Assembly: GCA_024635555.1 (NCBI GenBank)
Contig: JAGXIO010000231.1
Span: 1-43,107, forward strand
Reading direction: 5' to 3'
Source: Saccharicrinis sp.
GTDB taxonomy: Bacteria > Bacteroidota > Bacteroidia > Bacteroidales > Marinilabiliaceae
Length of the DNA stretch: 43,107 bases
The translations under genes and the position numbers were made by a program. Position 1 is the stretch's first letter. Each line of letters begins with the position of its first letter. A model generated the notes under the pieces. That model saw nothing but the letters and a program-made list of their open reading frames with translations, did not search any database and was not told the DNA's origin. Shown here piece after piece: positions 1-9,349 of the stretch.

Positions 1-154
1 GCCTTGGGGTAGAAATAGAGCGAGTAGATCCTGGGATAGTTCTGTTTTCAATTTTGATATATTTATTTTGACTGTCTATATTTAACAGCAAAATAAACCA
101 ATTTTTCCCTCAGACCCAAATATTGTACGTGATCCGAAATCACAGACTTAAGAG
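1..154. other. Left edge, possible tail of an upstream gene
   Basis: A short open frame enters from the left edge and stops at TAA 83-85 (27 codons, reading frame beginning at base 2). It is too short to recognise, and the +3 frame is also open to about base 71, so neither is secure. The rest, up to the hairpin at 155, shows nothing I can name. Confidence 0.2.
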
Positions 155-200
155 CAACAAAAAAAGCTTGAAACAGAAATGTTTCAAGCTTTTTTTGTTG
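155..200 (-). terminator. Perfect inverted repeat terminator after tRNA-Gln
   Basis: Bases 155-174 and 181-200 form a perfect 20-bp inverted repeat around a 6-base loop. The stem contains a run of seven A on one side and seven T on the other, so it can act as an intrinsic terminator in both directions. Its right arm runs into the 3' end of the tRNA (198-200), so it is the natural end of that transcript. It could also end a gene entering from the left. Confidence 0.8.
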
Positions 201-270
201 TCCCATTAGGGCTCGAACCTAAACTCTTCTGGACCAAAACCAGACGTGTTGCCAATTACACCATGGGACA
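198..270 (-). tRNA. tRNA-Gln (anticodon UUG)
   Basis: The reverse strand folds as a 73-base cloverleaf. The acceptor arm pairs TGTCCCA with TGGGACA (7 bp) with discriminator A. The anticodon stem TCTGG/CCAGA encloses loop TTTTGGT, giving anticodon TTG. The T-loop has the usual GGTTCGAGCC-like sequence. No CCA is encoded, so it is added after transcription. The gene reads CAA, and CAG by wobble, codons. The terminator hairpin starts at its very end. Confidence 0.95.
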
Positions 271-543
271 ATCCTTGTATCTTTCGTTTTGAAAGCGATG
301 CAAAAGTACATCTTTTTTTAATACGTGCAAATTTATTTTTCAAAATTTTTAATCATTATGTAAGCCCTACCTAATACCCCCCTTAAAAGTGCCTATGTAT
401 TGCATTGCAAGCCTTTGTTTTAGGCATTTTTTATAATGATAACGACGAATGAAATATTTCCGTTAGTATGAATAATAGCCATTAATATGCCATACTATTT
501 CCACTTAATTTAGGTATTATTGTGGTTTAAGACCTCATTTTTT

Positions 544-3438
544 ATGAAGCCATCTATTTTATTTAAGATTACAACCCAGCATGCTGTTGGTTTTTTAATT
601 TTTGCTTTAAGCGGGATGCTTTATCTCATTACCTTATCGCCTACCATAAACTTTTGGGATAGCGGCGAATTTATAGCCTGTGCCAATGGTTTAGAAGTAG
701 GACATGCACCAGGTGCACCACTATATTTAATGTTGGCTAGAATTTTTGGGGCCTTTGTTCCCGCCGTGTATGTAGCCGTTTGCATAAATTTATTATCGGC
801 TCTTGCCTCGGCGTCTACTATTTGGCTTTTGTATTCCACGCTGTTGCTCATCTTAAAAAGAATGCAGCAAAACACGCCAGATAGTCTTTCCATTTTGTCG
901 GCAGCAATAGCTTCGCTCACCTTTGCTTTTACCGACACTTTTTGGTTTTCGGCGGTTGAGGCCGAGGTTTATGCCCTGTCGCTATTTTTTACAGCTTTTA
1001 CCGTTTGGGCTGTCTTAAAGTGGGAAAACGAGTTACCAAATGGCAATGCGCATCGGTGGCTTTTGCTCATTGCCTTTACCATGGGCTTGTCGGTGGGTGT
1101 GCATTTACTCAATTTGTTGTGTATTCCGGTAGTATTTTATTGGGTATATATACATTTAAATACAATCAAAAAAAGCAAACATGCATTGGGATTGCTGTTG
1201 GGTATGGCTGTTTTAATAACCGTACAGTTTTTTGTGGTACAAAACGGATTGTTCATTGCCAAAAAAATGGAACTATTATTGGTTAATTCCTTTCATCTGC
1301 CCATCCATTCCGGCTTAATATTGTTTGTAATATTGCTGTTTACTTTTTTCGTAGCTGGAATATTTTTCTTTAGAAGGAAAAATCAGGTGCTTCACTTTCT
1401 TTTTATGGCTTCAACTCTATTTGTGATGGGTCTTTCATCGTATGCCATGGTCATTATCAGGGCCAATGCAGAAACGGCCATAAATTTGAACAGCCCTAAG
1501 GATGTTTTTTCGTTAGAATCGTTTATAAATCGGGAACAATACGGTGAGCGTCCGCTAATTACGGGGCCTTGGTTTGGAGCGGAACACAGCATAGCAAAGC
1601 CTGTTTTTAATTATCGATTAAATAAAGAGGGAAGATATGAACTTTACGAAAAAGGGCAACAGCTAAAATATGATAAGAGTGACATGGGTTTTATGCAACG
1701 GATGTACAGTCATCAGCCGTTGCATATAGACGGTTACCGTTGTTGGAGCGGACTGCAGGATGGCGAAAAACCCACCTTGATGCACCAATTGGAATTTATG
1801 TTTAAATACCAACTTGGGCATATGTACTTCCGGTATTTTATGTGGAACTTCTCAGGACGTCAAAATCATTACCAGGGACACGGCGATTTTTTAAACGGTA
1901 ATTTCACCACCGGCTTTTCGTTTATCGACAAACATAGTTTGGGGAGCAGGCATTATTTGCATACCAAGGAGCTGACCAGCAAGGCGCGCAACCATTATTT
2001 TATGCTACCGCTGTTGTTTGGTTTGGTAGGTATATTTTTACTGATAAAAAAGAAAAAATGGGATACGCTGCTTTTTTTGGGCATGTTATTTTTACTTACC
2101 GGGGCGGCCATTGCATTATACCTGAACCAACCACCTTATGAGCCGCGCGAAAGGGATTATGTTTTTGTGGGCAGCTTTTACACCTATGCCATATTTATCG
2201 GTTTGGGCGTTTGGGCACTCTTGCAAAAAATAGGGCAGCTGTCACCTTCTCGATTTACCCTCTGGACGGCATCTATAGCTTTATTGCTTGCGCTACCGGG
2301 GCTAATGATTTCAAATAATTTTGACGACCATAACCGTTCGGATCGCACTCTGGCGCGCGATTTGGCCTTATCCTATCTTCAAAGCTGTGAGCCCAACGGC
2401 ATCCTTTTTACCTATGGCGATAACGACACTTATCCACTGTGGTATTTACAGGAAGTGGAAGGCATACGCCGCGACGTTAGTGTAGTAAATATGGGACTTC
2501 TATCGGCCGATTGGTATGTACAGCAACAAACTGTGCGGCAACAGGGAAGAGAGCCCCTGCTGTTTACCATACCCTTGGACAGATATAAAACCGGCGATCT
2601 GGATTATGCGGGTGTCATCAACAGATCAGACACACCTATGGAACTTATTGCTGCATTAAATTTTGCTGGCGACACCGCTGCAGCTACCCAACTGGCTATG
2701 AGCGGTGGAAGGAACTTGGATTATTTACCCTCTGATCAATTCCAGTTAGGCACAAATCCCACTTTTATTTTAAAAATAGACAAAAGTTATTTGGTGAAGG
2801 GTGAGATAGCCCTGTTGGATATTATTGCCTCCAATGGCTTAAACCGTCCCATTTATTTTGGTGTTGGGACACCGCCATCGGCCATGATTGGATTAGATGC
2901 GTTTGTGCAGCCATACGGCATTGTGGGTAAACTATCGCTGGATAAAAACCATCCAGATACGGAAGAATTATATCACGTGCTGAATGAAAAGGTGCAGATT
3001 TCCACTCCCACAAAAAGTTGGTGGGATCAAACTTGTACCGATGCCATCCGCCTGTCTGGTTTGCAGAAAGCTGTGCAAGCTTTGGCCAATGATTTATTGC
3101 AAAAAGGCAAAAAAGCCGAAGCCCAACACATATTGCAAAAATATGATGCCATGCTTTCTTTAGCGCCAAGCAATTCTATCAAACTAAACATTCCCTGGAT
3201 TCAGGCACTGTATAAAGCCGACTTAAAAGATACAGCTTTGTACTACTTGCAAAAAACTACTTATTCCACATTTCAAAACATTGGATTTTATCAGGCTTCC
3301 GAACCATATTTGGGCGAGAATATGCTTTACTATGCCAAGGAAGAAGAGGCAAACCTAAAACAACTTCGTGCGGTTGCCATGGAACATGAGGCAATAGAAC
3401 TTGTGCAGCAGATGGATGAGGTTTTGGGGCTTAACTGA
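544..3438 (+). CDS. DUF2723 / GT117-family membrane glycosyltransferase
   Basis: This 964-residue polytopic membrane protein carries the DUF2723 signature near its start (SPTINFWDSGEFIACANGL, then GHAPGAPLY). About ten hydrophobic segments occupy the first 600 residues and a soluble C-terminal part of roughly 350 residues follows, which is the usual arrangement in Bacteroidota. DUF2723 proteins are classed with GT117, whose animal member TMEM260 is a protein O-mannosyltransferase. Use of a lipid-linked sugar to modify exported proteins is therefore a family-based inference; acceptor and sugar are unknown. An upstream TTG at 520 is in frame, but the ATG at 544 gives a normal positively charged N-terminus before the first membrane helix. 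It has no obvious operon partner. Confidence 0.85.
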   Translation: MKPSILFKITTQHAVGFLIFALSGMLYLITLSPTINFWDSGEFIACANGLEVGHAPGAPLYLMLARIFGAFVPAVYVAVCINLLSALASASTIWLLYSTLLLILKRMQQNTPDSLSILSAAIASLTFAFTDTFWFSAVEAEVYALSLFFTAFTVWAVLKWENELPNGNAHRWLLLIAFTMGLSVGVHLLNLLCIPVVFYWVYIHLNTIKKSKHALGLLLGMAVLITVQFFVVQNGLFIAKKMELLLVNSFHLPIHSGLILFVILLFTFFVAGIFFFRRKNQVLHFLFMASTLFVMGLSSYAMVIIRANAETAINLNSPKDVFSLESFINREQYGERPLITGPWFGAEHSIAKPVFNYRLNKEGRYELYEKGQQLKYDKSDMGFMQRMYSHQPLHIDGYRCWSGLQDGEKPTLMHQLEFMFKYQLGHMYFRYFMWNFSGRQNHYQGHGDFLNGNFTTGFSFIDKHSLGSRHYLHTKELTSKARNHYFMLPLLFGLVGIFLLIKKKKWDTLLFLGMLFLLTGAAIALYLNQPPYEPRERDYVFVGSFYTYAIFIGLGVWALLQKIGQLSPSRFTLWTASIALLLALPGLMISNNFDDHNRSDRTLARDLALSYLQSCEPNGILFTYGDNDTYPLWYLQEVEGIRRDVSVVNMGLLSADWYVQQQTVRQQGREPLLFTIPLDRYKTGDLDYAGVINRSDTPMELIAALNFAGDTAAATQLAMSGGRNLDYLPSDQFQLGTNPTFILKIDKSYLVKGEIALLDIIASNGLNRPIYFGVGTPPSAMIGLDAFVQPYGIVGKLSLDKNHPDTEELYHVLNEKVQISTPTKSWWDQTCTDAIRLSGLQKAVQALANDLLQKGKKAEAQHILQKYDAMLSLAPSNSIKLNIPWIQALYKADLKDTALYYLQKTTYSTFQNIGFYQASEPYLGENMLYYAKEEEANLKQLRAVAMEHEAIELVQQMDEVLGLN

Positions 3439-3633
3439 AAATTTGAGAAATAAGAATGTTGGAACCGCCTCATGGCATACGCTGTGGCCAGTACCACAAG
3501 ATGTAAGTGCAGAATATTGGCTAAAGCAGTATTCCTGAAGAGATCTTTGCTTCTTCCTTCTTCTTTTACTTGCTGGTTTAATATTTTCTCCCTATATTTT
3601 GAACATAAAAATTAACCGCAAAATCAAGACCAA

Positions 3634-4332
3634 ATGGAAAATGTATTTTTGAAATATATGCGCCAAAGATTGGGTAAAGGCGAAGAGAACGTAAGTGAGA
3701 TTCACGAAGGTCCGGTAATAACCATTTCTAGAGAATACGGTTGTCATGGAAAACAAATAGCTAAACACTTAACCGAATTGCTTAATAAAAAGCTTAAGCA
3801 TGAAGGTAAAGAGGTACAGTGGAGATGGTTGAGTAAGGAAATAATTGAAGAATCAGCCAGAGAACTCAAGCTTACCCCTACGTTAATCCAGAATCTTTCG
3901 GATTATAAAAACCGAAGCTTTTTTGAAAGCCTCGCCCTGTTTTTTTCGGATGCTTATTACCCCAGCGATGCAAAAATAAACAATACCATTGCCAACTTTA
4001 TACATACCGCTGCCGCTCAGGGTAACGTTGTAATTGTTGGTAGAGCCGCAGAGGCCATCACCAAAAATTTTACAAAGTCATTTCACGCAAAGCTTATTGC
4101 ACCGCTTGATTGGAGAGCCGAAGTTATTAGCACTACGGAGGGTAAGCCCTTGTCCGAAGCTAAAAAAGAATGTATCGAGATGGATAGACGTAGATTTATG
4201 TTTAGATCTTATTTCGAAAAAGGAGCGCCCGATGTTGATTTTTACGATGCCAGCTTTAACTGCAAGGAAATGACGGATGATGAAATTGTGGAAGTGATCA
4301 TTATTATGGCTGAAGCAAGAGGTTTTATATAA
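3634..4332 (+). CDS. Cytidylate kinase-like family protein
   Basis: This 232-residue soluble protein begins its kinase fold with GPVITISREYGCHGKQIA, a variant P-loop typical of the cytidylate kinase-like family rather than of true Cmk, which keeps a GxxxxGKS loop. Later motifs include VIVGRAAE (residues about 134-141) and the basic segment MDRRRFMFRSYF, which would form the lid and phosphate-binding arginines. The family is assumed to be a nucleoside monophosphate kinase, but its substrate is not established, so I do not use the name cmk. The gene stands alone, about 195 bases after the GT117 gene, and is followed by a strong hairpin terminator at 4403-4446. Confidence 0.85.
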   Translation: MENVFLKYMRQRLGKGEENVSEIHEGPVITISREYGCHGKQIAKHLTELLNKKLKHEGKEVQWRWLSKEIIEESARELKLTPTLIQNLSDYKNRSFFESLALFFSDAYYPSDAKINNTIANFIHTAAAQGNVVIVGRAAEAITKNFTKSFHAKLIAPLDWRAEVISTTEGKPLSEAKKECIEMDRRRFMFRSYFEKGAPDVDFYDASFNCKEMTDDEIVEVIIIMAEARGFI

Positions 4333-4402
4333 GTCTTTTGTAGAGACCTATGCAAAAGATAAAAGCAAGCTTCAATAAATTCAAGATTTAACCTTGTTGT
4401 TA

Positions 4403-4446
4403 TAAATGTCCGATTGTTTATTCAAATAATCGGACATTTATTTTTT
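4403..4446 (+). terminator. Convergent-gene terminator
   Basis: A perfect 13-bp stem (4403-4415 with 4428-4440) has a 12-base loop and is followed by six T at 4441-4446. It closes the kinase-like gene. It lies between convergent genes and touches the stop codon of the leftward helicase gene, so it can serve both. Confidence 0.85.
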
Positions 4447-6673
4447 AACCTTTCTGTGCAATCATATGTGCCACGGCAAGTCTTAGCTCTCCGTATGTGT
4501 AATCGCTGCCCAACTCATTTTTTAACGGGGTTAGGGCAAAGGTATCCAGTTTATGGATGGTTTTTTCGATGAGAGCCAGCTTGCCTTTACCTATAAAATC
4601 CAGCACGTCCAGCTCGCCCATCTGAACGTAATGTGCCAGGTGTCCTTCCACCGTTCCTTCGGTTATGGATCTATCTTTGGCTATGGTTTTTACGTTTTTT
4701 CCTTTTTTGTACATTTCCAACGATATATGCCTGGTGTCTTCTTTTGGCTTTATCTCACTAGAATTTTTTCGTTTTCTGGATGTAGCAAGATTTTCTCTGG
4801 ATTCGGCAAAAGCAGGTTTTTTGATGGCTCCTTTATCAAAAGCCGTTCCTTCAATGGAAGACTTCAGAAGGCTTTGTGCCTTGTAAACCATCTGCAACTG
4901 ACCGTAATAAAGGTTAGATAGATCAATTAATTCGGTATGGTAGGTTTTAGCTCCTTTAACGCCTTTTAGCTCATTGCATTGTTCTCTGATTGCATCGTGA
5001 ATATTTTTAATCAGTGGCTCAAAATAGGCAGTTGCCTTATTTATCCTTTCCAGTAAATGGGGCAAATAGTTTTGATGTTCTGAATTAACAATGCGGTACA
5101 CCTCCCCCCTAAAACTATCTCCCACGGAGCGCAATGGCTCTGTTTGTTTGAGCCATTCCAGTGCCTTACTTTTATATTGCTGCTTTGCCGATTTATTCGC
5201 ATCCTTGGTATAGGTTGAGATATGATAGCTCAGTTCCTGCAACAAACCCGTAAAATCGAAGGCAGCCATTACAAAGCTTTGGAAATATTTACGGGATTCC
5301 TCTTCTAATATAGGTTCCAGCTCCTCTTTTTGTTTTTTTATTGTAGCAAAAGAGCTAAGCGATGGATCTACTTGTAAACCTTCTGTGGGAACACGCGAGG
5401 TAAGTATCAGACCTTCGAGCGAGCGCAATCGCGACAAAGCCACATATATCTGCCCCGGGGCAAAGGCGTTTTGTACATCTATAATGGCCTTGTCGAAGGT
5501 GAGGCCCTGGCTTTTGTGCACCGTAATGGCCCAGGCCAGTTTTATGGGGTATTGCTTAAACGTGCCCACTATGCTTTCATCTATCTCGTTGGAATCTTTA
5601 TCCACCGTATATTTTTTATTTTCCCACAGATAGGGCTCGGCCAAAGCAGGTTCCGAACCATCGGTAAAACTAACTTCTATTTGGTCTTTGCTAAGTTTGG
5701 TGATGGTGCCAATTTTGCCGTTAAAATACTTTTGCTCGCCGGAGTAATCATTTTTGGTGAACATAACCTGCGCACCCATTTTAAACTCTAACCTATCCTC
5801 CGTGGGATAACTGAACTCCTTAAAATCGCCGGTCACTTCGGCCTTAAAAAAAACTGATTTTTGTTGGATGCTTTCCAGTGCTTTCAGGTTTTTATCGTTG
5901 GCAATACGGTTGTGCGTAGTGAGCAGAATAACACCCTCATCACTTTTTTGAGCGTAATCTGGTTTGTAATATTTATTAAGCAACAGCGCATCCGCCTCCG
6001 TCATCCTATTGTTGCGCAGGTTATTTAAGAGATTAATAAAAGTATTGTCGCTTTGGCGATAAATCTTTTCAAGCTCCACATATAAAGGAGGCGTTTGACG
6101 AAGAACCTGCGCACTAAAAAAGAAAATAGTGGGATAATAGGCACCCACAATTCTCCATTCATCATCCTTAACTACGGGCGGCAGCTGCAATAAATCACCA
6201 ATAAATAATACCTGAACACCACCAAAAGGTAAATCCTTTTCGCGGCGCACACTCCTTAAAATAAGGTCGATGGCATCCAGTAGATCGGCGCGCAACATAC
6301 TCACCTCATCAATAATCAAAAGCTCCATTTTTTTAAGCATGTTGCGCTTTGTTTTGTGCATCTGAAAGGAGGCAAGCAAGGTTCGGGGTGTATTAACCTG
6401 TGTACTGAGGTATTGATTATTGAGCCCGTTGTTATCAGGAATAAAAGCTCCAAAAGGGAGTTGAAACAAGGAGTGAAGCGTTACGCCACCTGCATTGATG
6501 GCCGCAATACCAGTTGGGGCAGCTACAATAACACTTTTATGGGTGTGATGCCTGATATTGCGTAAAAAAGTAGTTTTACCCGTACCCGCCTTTCCCGTGA
6601 GGAAAATATTTTGATTGGTATTATTGATAAATTTGGCCACTAATTGTGGCATAGAATCGAGTTGCTGGTCCAT
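4445..6673 (-). CDS. PIF1-like DNA helicase with C-terminal helix-turn-helix region
   Basis: This 742-residue superfamily 1B helicase resembles PIF1/RecD2. Visible motifs are Walker A (GKAGTGKTTFL), VAAPTGIAAINAGG, Walker B (LLIIDEVSML), WAITVHKSQGLTFDKAIID and VALSRLRSLEGLIL. After a helical middle section, the last 130 residues hold a winged-helix/HTH_40-like domain (SLEMYKKGKNVKTIAKDRSI, TEGTVEGHLAHYV) as found at the C-terminus of some RecQ proteins. It probably unwinds DNA with 5'-to-3' polarity during repair or replication restart; this is family knowledge. The frame extends to a TTG at 6721, but the ATG at 6673 (MDQQLDSMPQ) starts right before the helicase core and fits better. It is transcribed alone. 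Confidence 0.88.
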   Translation of the reverse strand: MDQQLDSMPQLVAKFINNTNQNIFLTGKAGTGKTTFLRNIRHHTHKSVIVAAPTGIAAINAGGVTLHSLFQLPFGAFIPDNNGLNNQYLSTQVNTPRTLLASFQMHKTKRNMLKKMELLIIDEVSMLRADLLDAIDLILRSVRREKDLPFGGVQVLFIGDLLQLPPVVKDDEWRIVGAYYPTIFFFSAQVLRQTPPLYVELEKIYRQSDNTFINLLNNLRNNRMTEADALLLNKYYKPDYAQKSDEGVILLTTHNRIANDKNLKALESIQQKSVFFKAEVTGDFKEFSYPTEDRLEFKMGAQVMFTKNDYSGEQKYFNGKIGTITKLSKDQIEVSFTDGSEPALAEPYLWENKKYTVDKDSNEIDESIVGTFKQYPIKLAWAITVHKSQGLTFDKAIIDVQNAFAPGQIYVALSRLRSLEGLILTSRVPTEGLQVDPSLSSFATIKKQKEELEPILEEESRKYFQSFVMAAFDFTGLLQELSYHISTYTKDANKSAKQQYKSKALEWLKQTEPLRSVGDSFRGEVYRIVNSEHQNYLPHLLERINKATAYFEPLIKNIHDAIREQCNELKGVKGAKTYHTELIDLSNLYYGQLQMVYKAQSLLKSSIEGTAFDKGAIKKPAFAESRENLATSRKRKNSSEIKPKEDTRHISLEMYKKGKNVKTIAKDRSITEGTVEGHLAHYVQMGELDVLDFIGKGKLALIEKTIHKLDTFALTPLKNELGSDYTYGELRLAVAHMIAQKG

Positions 6674-6967
6674 CGTTGATTGTAATTGAATAATTTGCAA
6701 AATAACGAAAACCAACCACAATTGCCCACTACTTTTTTAAGAATGTATCCAGGCCAAAGAAAATTATCGGTAAATAAAATGGGCTCCTCATGGATTTGCA
6801 AACAAACAAGTTCCAAAGGGAATTATTAGAGAGATATTCATAAATTAATTTTAGTAGGGAGTATATAATCTTACAATTAAAAACTAGACTGCATAAACTA
6901 ATAAACGATTAAGCTACTGTAGCGCGTAAAAATGTCAAGTGTCTTTCATCTATTAATCTAACCTTTA

Positions 6968-7888
6968 TTATTTTTTCACAAATATCGATTTAATAATATG
7001 TTGTGCCATTTTAGGGTTTTCCTTTAGTCTGCGGGTTGAATAACCAAACCAGTCCTCACCATAGGGCACGTACACCCTCATGGTATTTCCATCTGCTACT
7101 ATGCTAGCCCTCAGTTTGGGCGATACGCCATACAACATCTGGAACTCGTACATATCCTTAGGCACCTGATATTTATTAATTAACGCGTAGGCACCTTTTA
7201 TCAATAACTCGTCGTGGGTTGCAATACCCACGTAAACACCTTCGTAGAGCAAGCGATCTAGTATATTCAGATAATTTTGGTTAATTTTTTCACCATCTTT
7301 AAAGGCGATATCCTCCGATTCGTTGTAAATACCTTTACACAACCTAAAGTTTAATGGAGAGTCTGCCGTGTGTTCCTTTAATAGCTCCTCAACATCCGAT
7401 TCGGTTCGTTTAAGATAAGCCTGCAAAACCAATCCAACACGATTGGGAAACTCCTGTTTTAACCTGCGGTAAAGATCCAATTCCTGGTCGACACGTTGGG
7501 CATCTTCCATATCTATACGTACAAAATTGTTGTGCTCACTGGCTAATGCTACGATGTTACGAATGTTTTGGTAACATTTTTCAGGGTCAATAAGCAAACC
7601 GAAGCTTGTAGGCTTCAGCGAGTAATTACCTTTGATTTGAGCACCTTCAAAAGTCTTGATAATATTCAAATATTCTTGAAGATGATCCTCGGCCTGTTGT
7701 ATGTTTGTAACAAACTCGCCCAATAAATCAACGGTAACGCTTACTCCAAGTTCGTTGAGGCCTCGTGAAACGCTAATGGCATCCTGAACGGTAACACCGG
7801 CAATATATTTTTTTGAAAACACCCAGATAAACTTTTTGGGACAATACGGAATCACCGATGCTATCGCTTTGTTGATAATACTTGCCAT
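6968..7888 (-). CDS. Proline dehydrogenase (monofunctional)
   Basis: This 306-residue FAD enzyme of the PRODH family oxidises L-proline to pyrroline-5-carboxylate and passes electrons to the quinone pool. Recognisable family signatures are IDMEDAQRVDQELDLYRRL, FRLCKGIYNE (normally RLVKGAY), YEFQMLYGVSPKLR and VYVPYGEDWFGYSTRRLKEN, which together line the FAD and proline sites in the beta8-alpha8 barrel. The length matches the single-domain enzymes rather than bifunctional PutA. No pyrroline-5-carboxylate dehydrogenase gene is adjacent. The ATG at 7888 is the first in frame and begins MASIINKAIA. Confidence 0.92.
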   Translation of the reverse strand: MASIINKAIASVIPYCPKKFIWVFSKKYIAGVTVQDAISVSRGLNELGVSVTVDLLGEFVTNIQQAEDHLQEYLNIIKTFEGAQIKGNYSLKPTSFGLLIDPEKCYQNIRNIVALASEHNNFVRIDMEDAQRVDQELDLYRRLKQEFPNRVGLVLQAYLKRTESDVEELLKEHTADSPLNFRLCKGIYNESEDIAFKDGEKINQNYLNILDRLLYEGVYVGIATHDELLIKGAYALINKYQVPKDMYEFQMLYGVSPKLRASIVADGNTMRVYVPYGEDWFGYSTRRLKENPKMAQHIIKSIFVKK

Positions 7889-8106
7889 GATTTACCTATT
7901 AAATGTCTGGTACCAACCTTTCACCCCCTATCTAAAATTTCAGGTCTGTTTAATTTTGATGCCTAATGTAAAAGTGAGGTAATTTACTCACCGAAAAAAT
8001 GACTATTCTCACAAAATACTGCCAAACGGACTAATGCTAAATTGTTTTTCATATATTTAGTAACGATGTTAGGAATAAGGGTTTATAAAAATAAAATTGT
8101 CGACAA

Positions 8107-9225
8107 ATGAAAGAAAACTTAAAATACTTGCTTGGTTTTGTTGCCATAGTGGTTGGGATATTTTTGTTATGGTATTTTAAAGCCATTGTTATCTTCATTT
8201 TTATATCTGCCATTCTATCCTTGGTTACCCGTCCGCTGTACGATTTTTTTAGGGGAAACCGAAAGGGTAAAAAGCAACAACGCAAATTTTCCTTGTCGAA
8301 GAGTATGAGTGCTTTGGCTACCTTACTGTGCTTGTGGACTTTTTTGCTGGGCTTTGCAAGCTATGTTTTCCCTTTTTTATTCGAAGAGCTACAATATTTG
8401 TCTAAGGTCGATTTTGATACTATCCTTGTTAGCCTTGAGGGATTTATCCAGCCCATCTTGGCACCTTTGGAGCATACTATTTTTGCAGAGATGAATTTTC
8501 TGGCATTTAAAACCCAGATCAGTGAATTTTTAATGACCACTTTCGATTTTGGCAAATTTCAGGAGCTGTTGACTTCGGTAGGAGTTTTTGTGGGAAGTAC
8601 ATTCATAGCCTTGTTTTCCATCTCGTTTATAACTTTCTTTTTAATCAAGGACGAATGGTTGCTTTTAGAAAGTATTAAACTATTTGTGCCCGAAACCTAT
8701 TACGTAGGTGTCGATCACATGCTGTGGTCTATAAACCGTTTGTTACGGAGGTATTTTATCGGTATAATAATCCAGATATCGCTAATATCCATTTTATTGG
8801 TTCTGGGTCTTATGCTCATTGGTCTGGAATTTAGGCATGCTCTTCTCATCGGACTGTTCTCGGGTTTTGTAAATATAATTCCCTATCTAGGGCCATTGAT
8901 AGGCGGTTTGTTTGGTGTTTCGGTTTCGTTGGTAGTGTATTTGCAATTATACAGCCCTCCAGCATTTTTACTTTATTTGGGCGGCATAGTGCTGCTATAT
9001 GTTGTGGTACAATTGTTAGATAATTTGGTTTTTCAGCCGGTTATTTTTTCGACGAGCGTAAAGGCACATCCCCTCGAAATATTTTTAATTGTTATTATGG
9101 CCGGATATATGGCCGGGATGATAGGTATGTTTTTGGCTATTCCGGTTTACACCATTGTTAGGGTGGTAGCTAAGGAGTTTTTCTCGAAATATAATTTGGT
9201 GCGTAAGCTTACAGGTAAGTTGTAG
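8107..9225 (+). CDS. AI-2E family transporter (PerM-like)
   Basis: This 372-residue integral membrane protein has seven or eight hydrophobic segments and the family's typical C-terminal signature: GFVNIIPYLGPLIGG, then LLDNLVFQPVIFS and HPLEIFLIVIMAGYMAGMIG. The family is named after a proposed autoinducer-2 exporter, but members have varied roles such as ion antiport, so the substrate is open. The N-terminus has two helices followed by a basic loop. The last 190 bases of this gene are repeated in diverged form at 18601-18788, on the far side of the carotenoid operon, which makes this gene the left boundary of a likely insertion. This copy is complete. Confidence 0.88.
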   Translation: MKENLKYLLGFVAIVVGIFLLWYFKAIVIFIFISAILSLVTRPLYDFFRGNRKGKKQQRKFSLSKSMSALATLLCLWTFLLGFASYVFPFLFEELQYLSKVDFDTILVSLEGFIQPILAPLEHTIFAEMNFLAFKTQISEFLMTTFDFGKFQELLTSVGVFVGSTFIALFSISFITFFLIKDEWLLLESIKLFVPETYYVGVDHMLWSINRLLRRYFIGIIIQISLISILLVLGLMLIGLEFRHALLIGLFSGFVNIIPYLGPLIGGLFGVSVSLVVYLQLYSPPAFLLYLGGIVLLYVVVQLLDNLVFQPVIFSTSVKAHPLEIFLIVIMAGYMAGMIGMFLAIPVYTIVRVVAKEFFSKYNLVRKLTGKL

Positions 9226-9349
9226 TACAGTAGTATTCCAATCTACCCTTGGCATAGTGCCAGATTTTAGAAAAAACACATTTATAAAGACCCTGTTGAG
9301 TTTTCATGAATACGCACACCCCTTTTTATCTACTAAGAAAGATTTGTAT

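Noticed and set aside
3439-3633. Possible gene remnant between the GT117 gene and the kinase-like gene
   Set aside because: Short open stretches exist in all frames, but none resembles a known protein and none is longer than about 35 codons.
7974-7991. GTGAG/CTCAC palindrome upstream of the AI-2E gene as an operator
   Set aside because: It is a 5-bp arm with an 8-base spacer in AT-rich sequence. Such pairs are expected by chance and no second site is seen.
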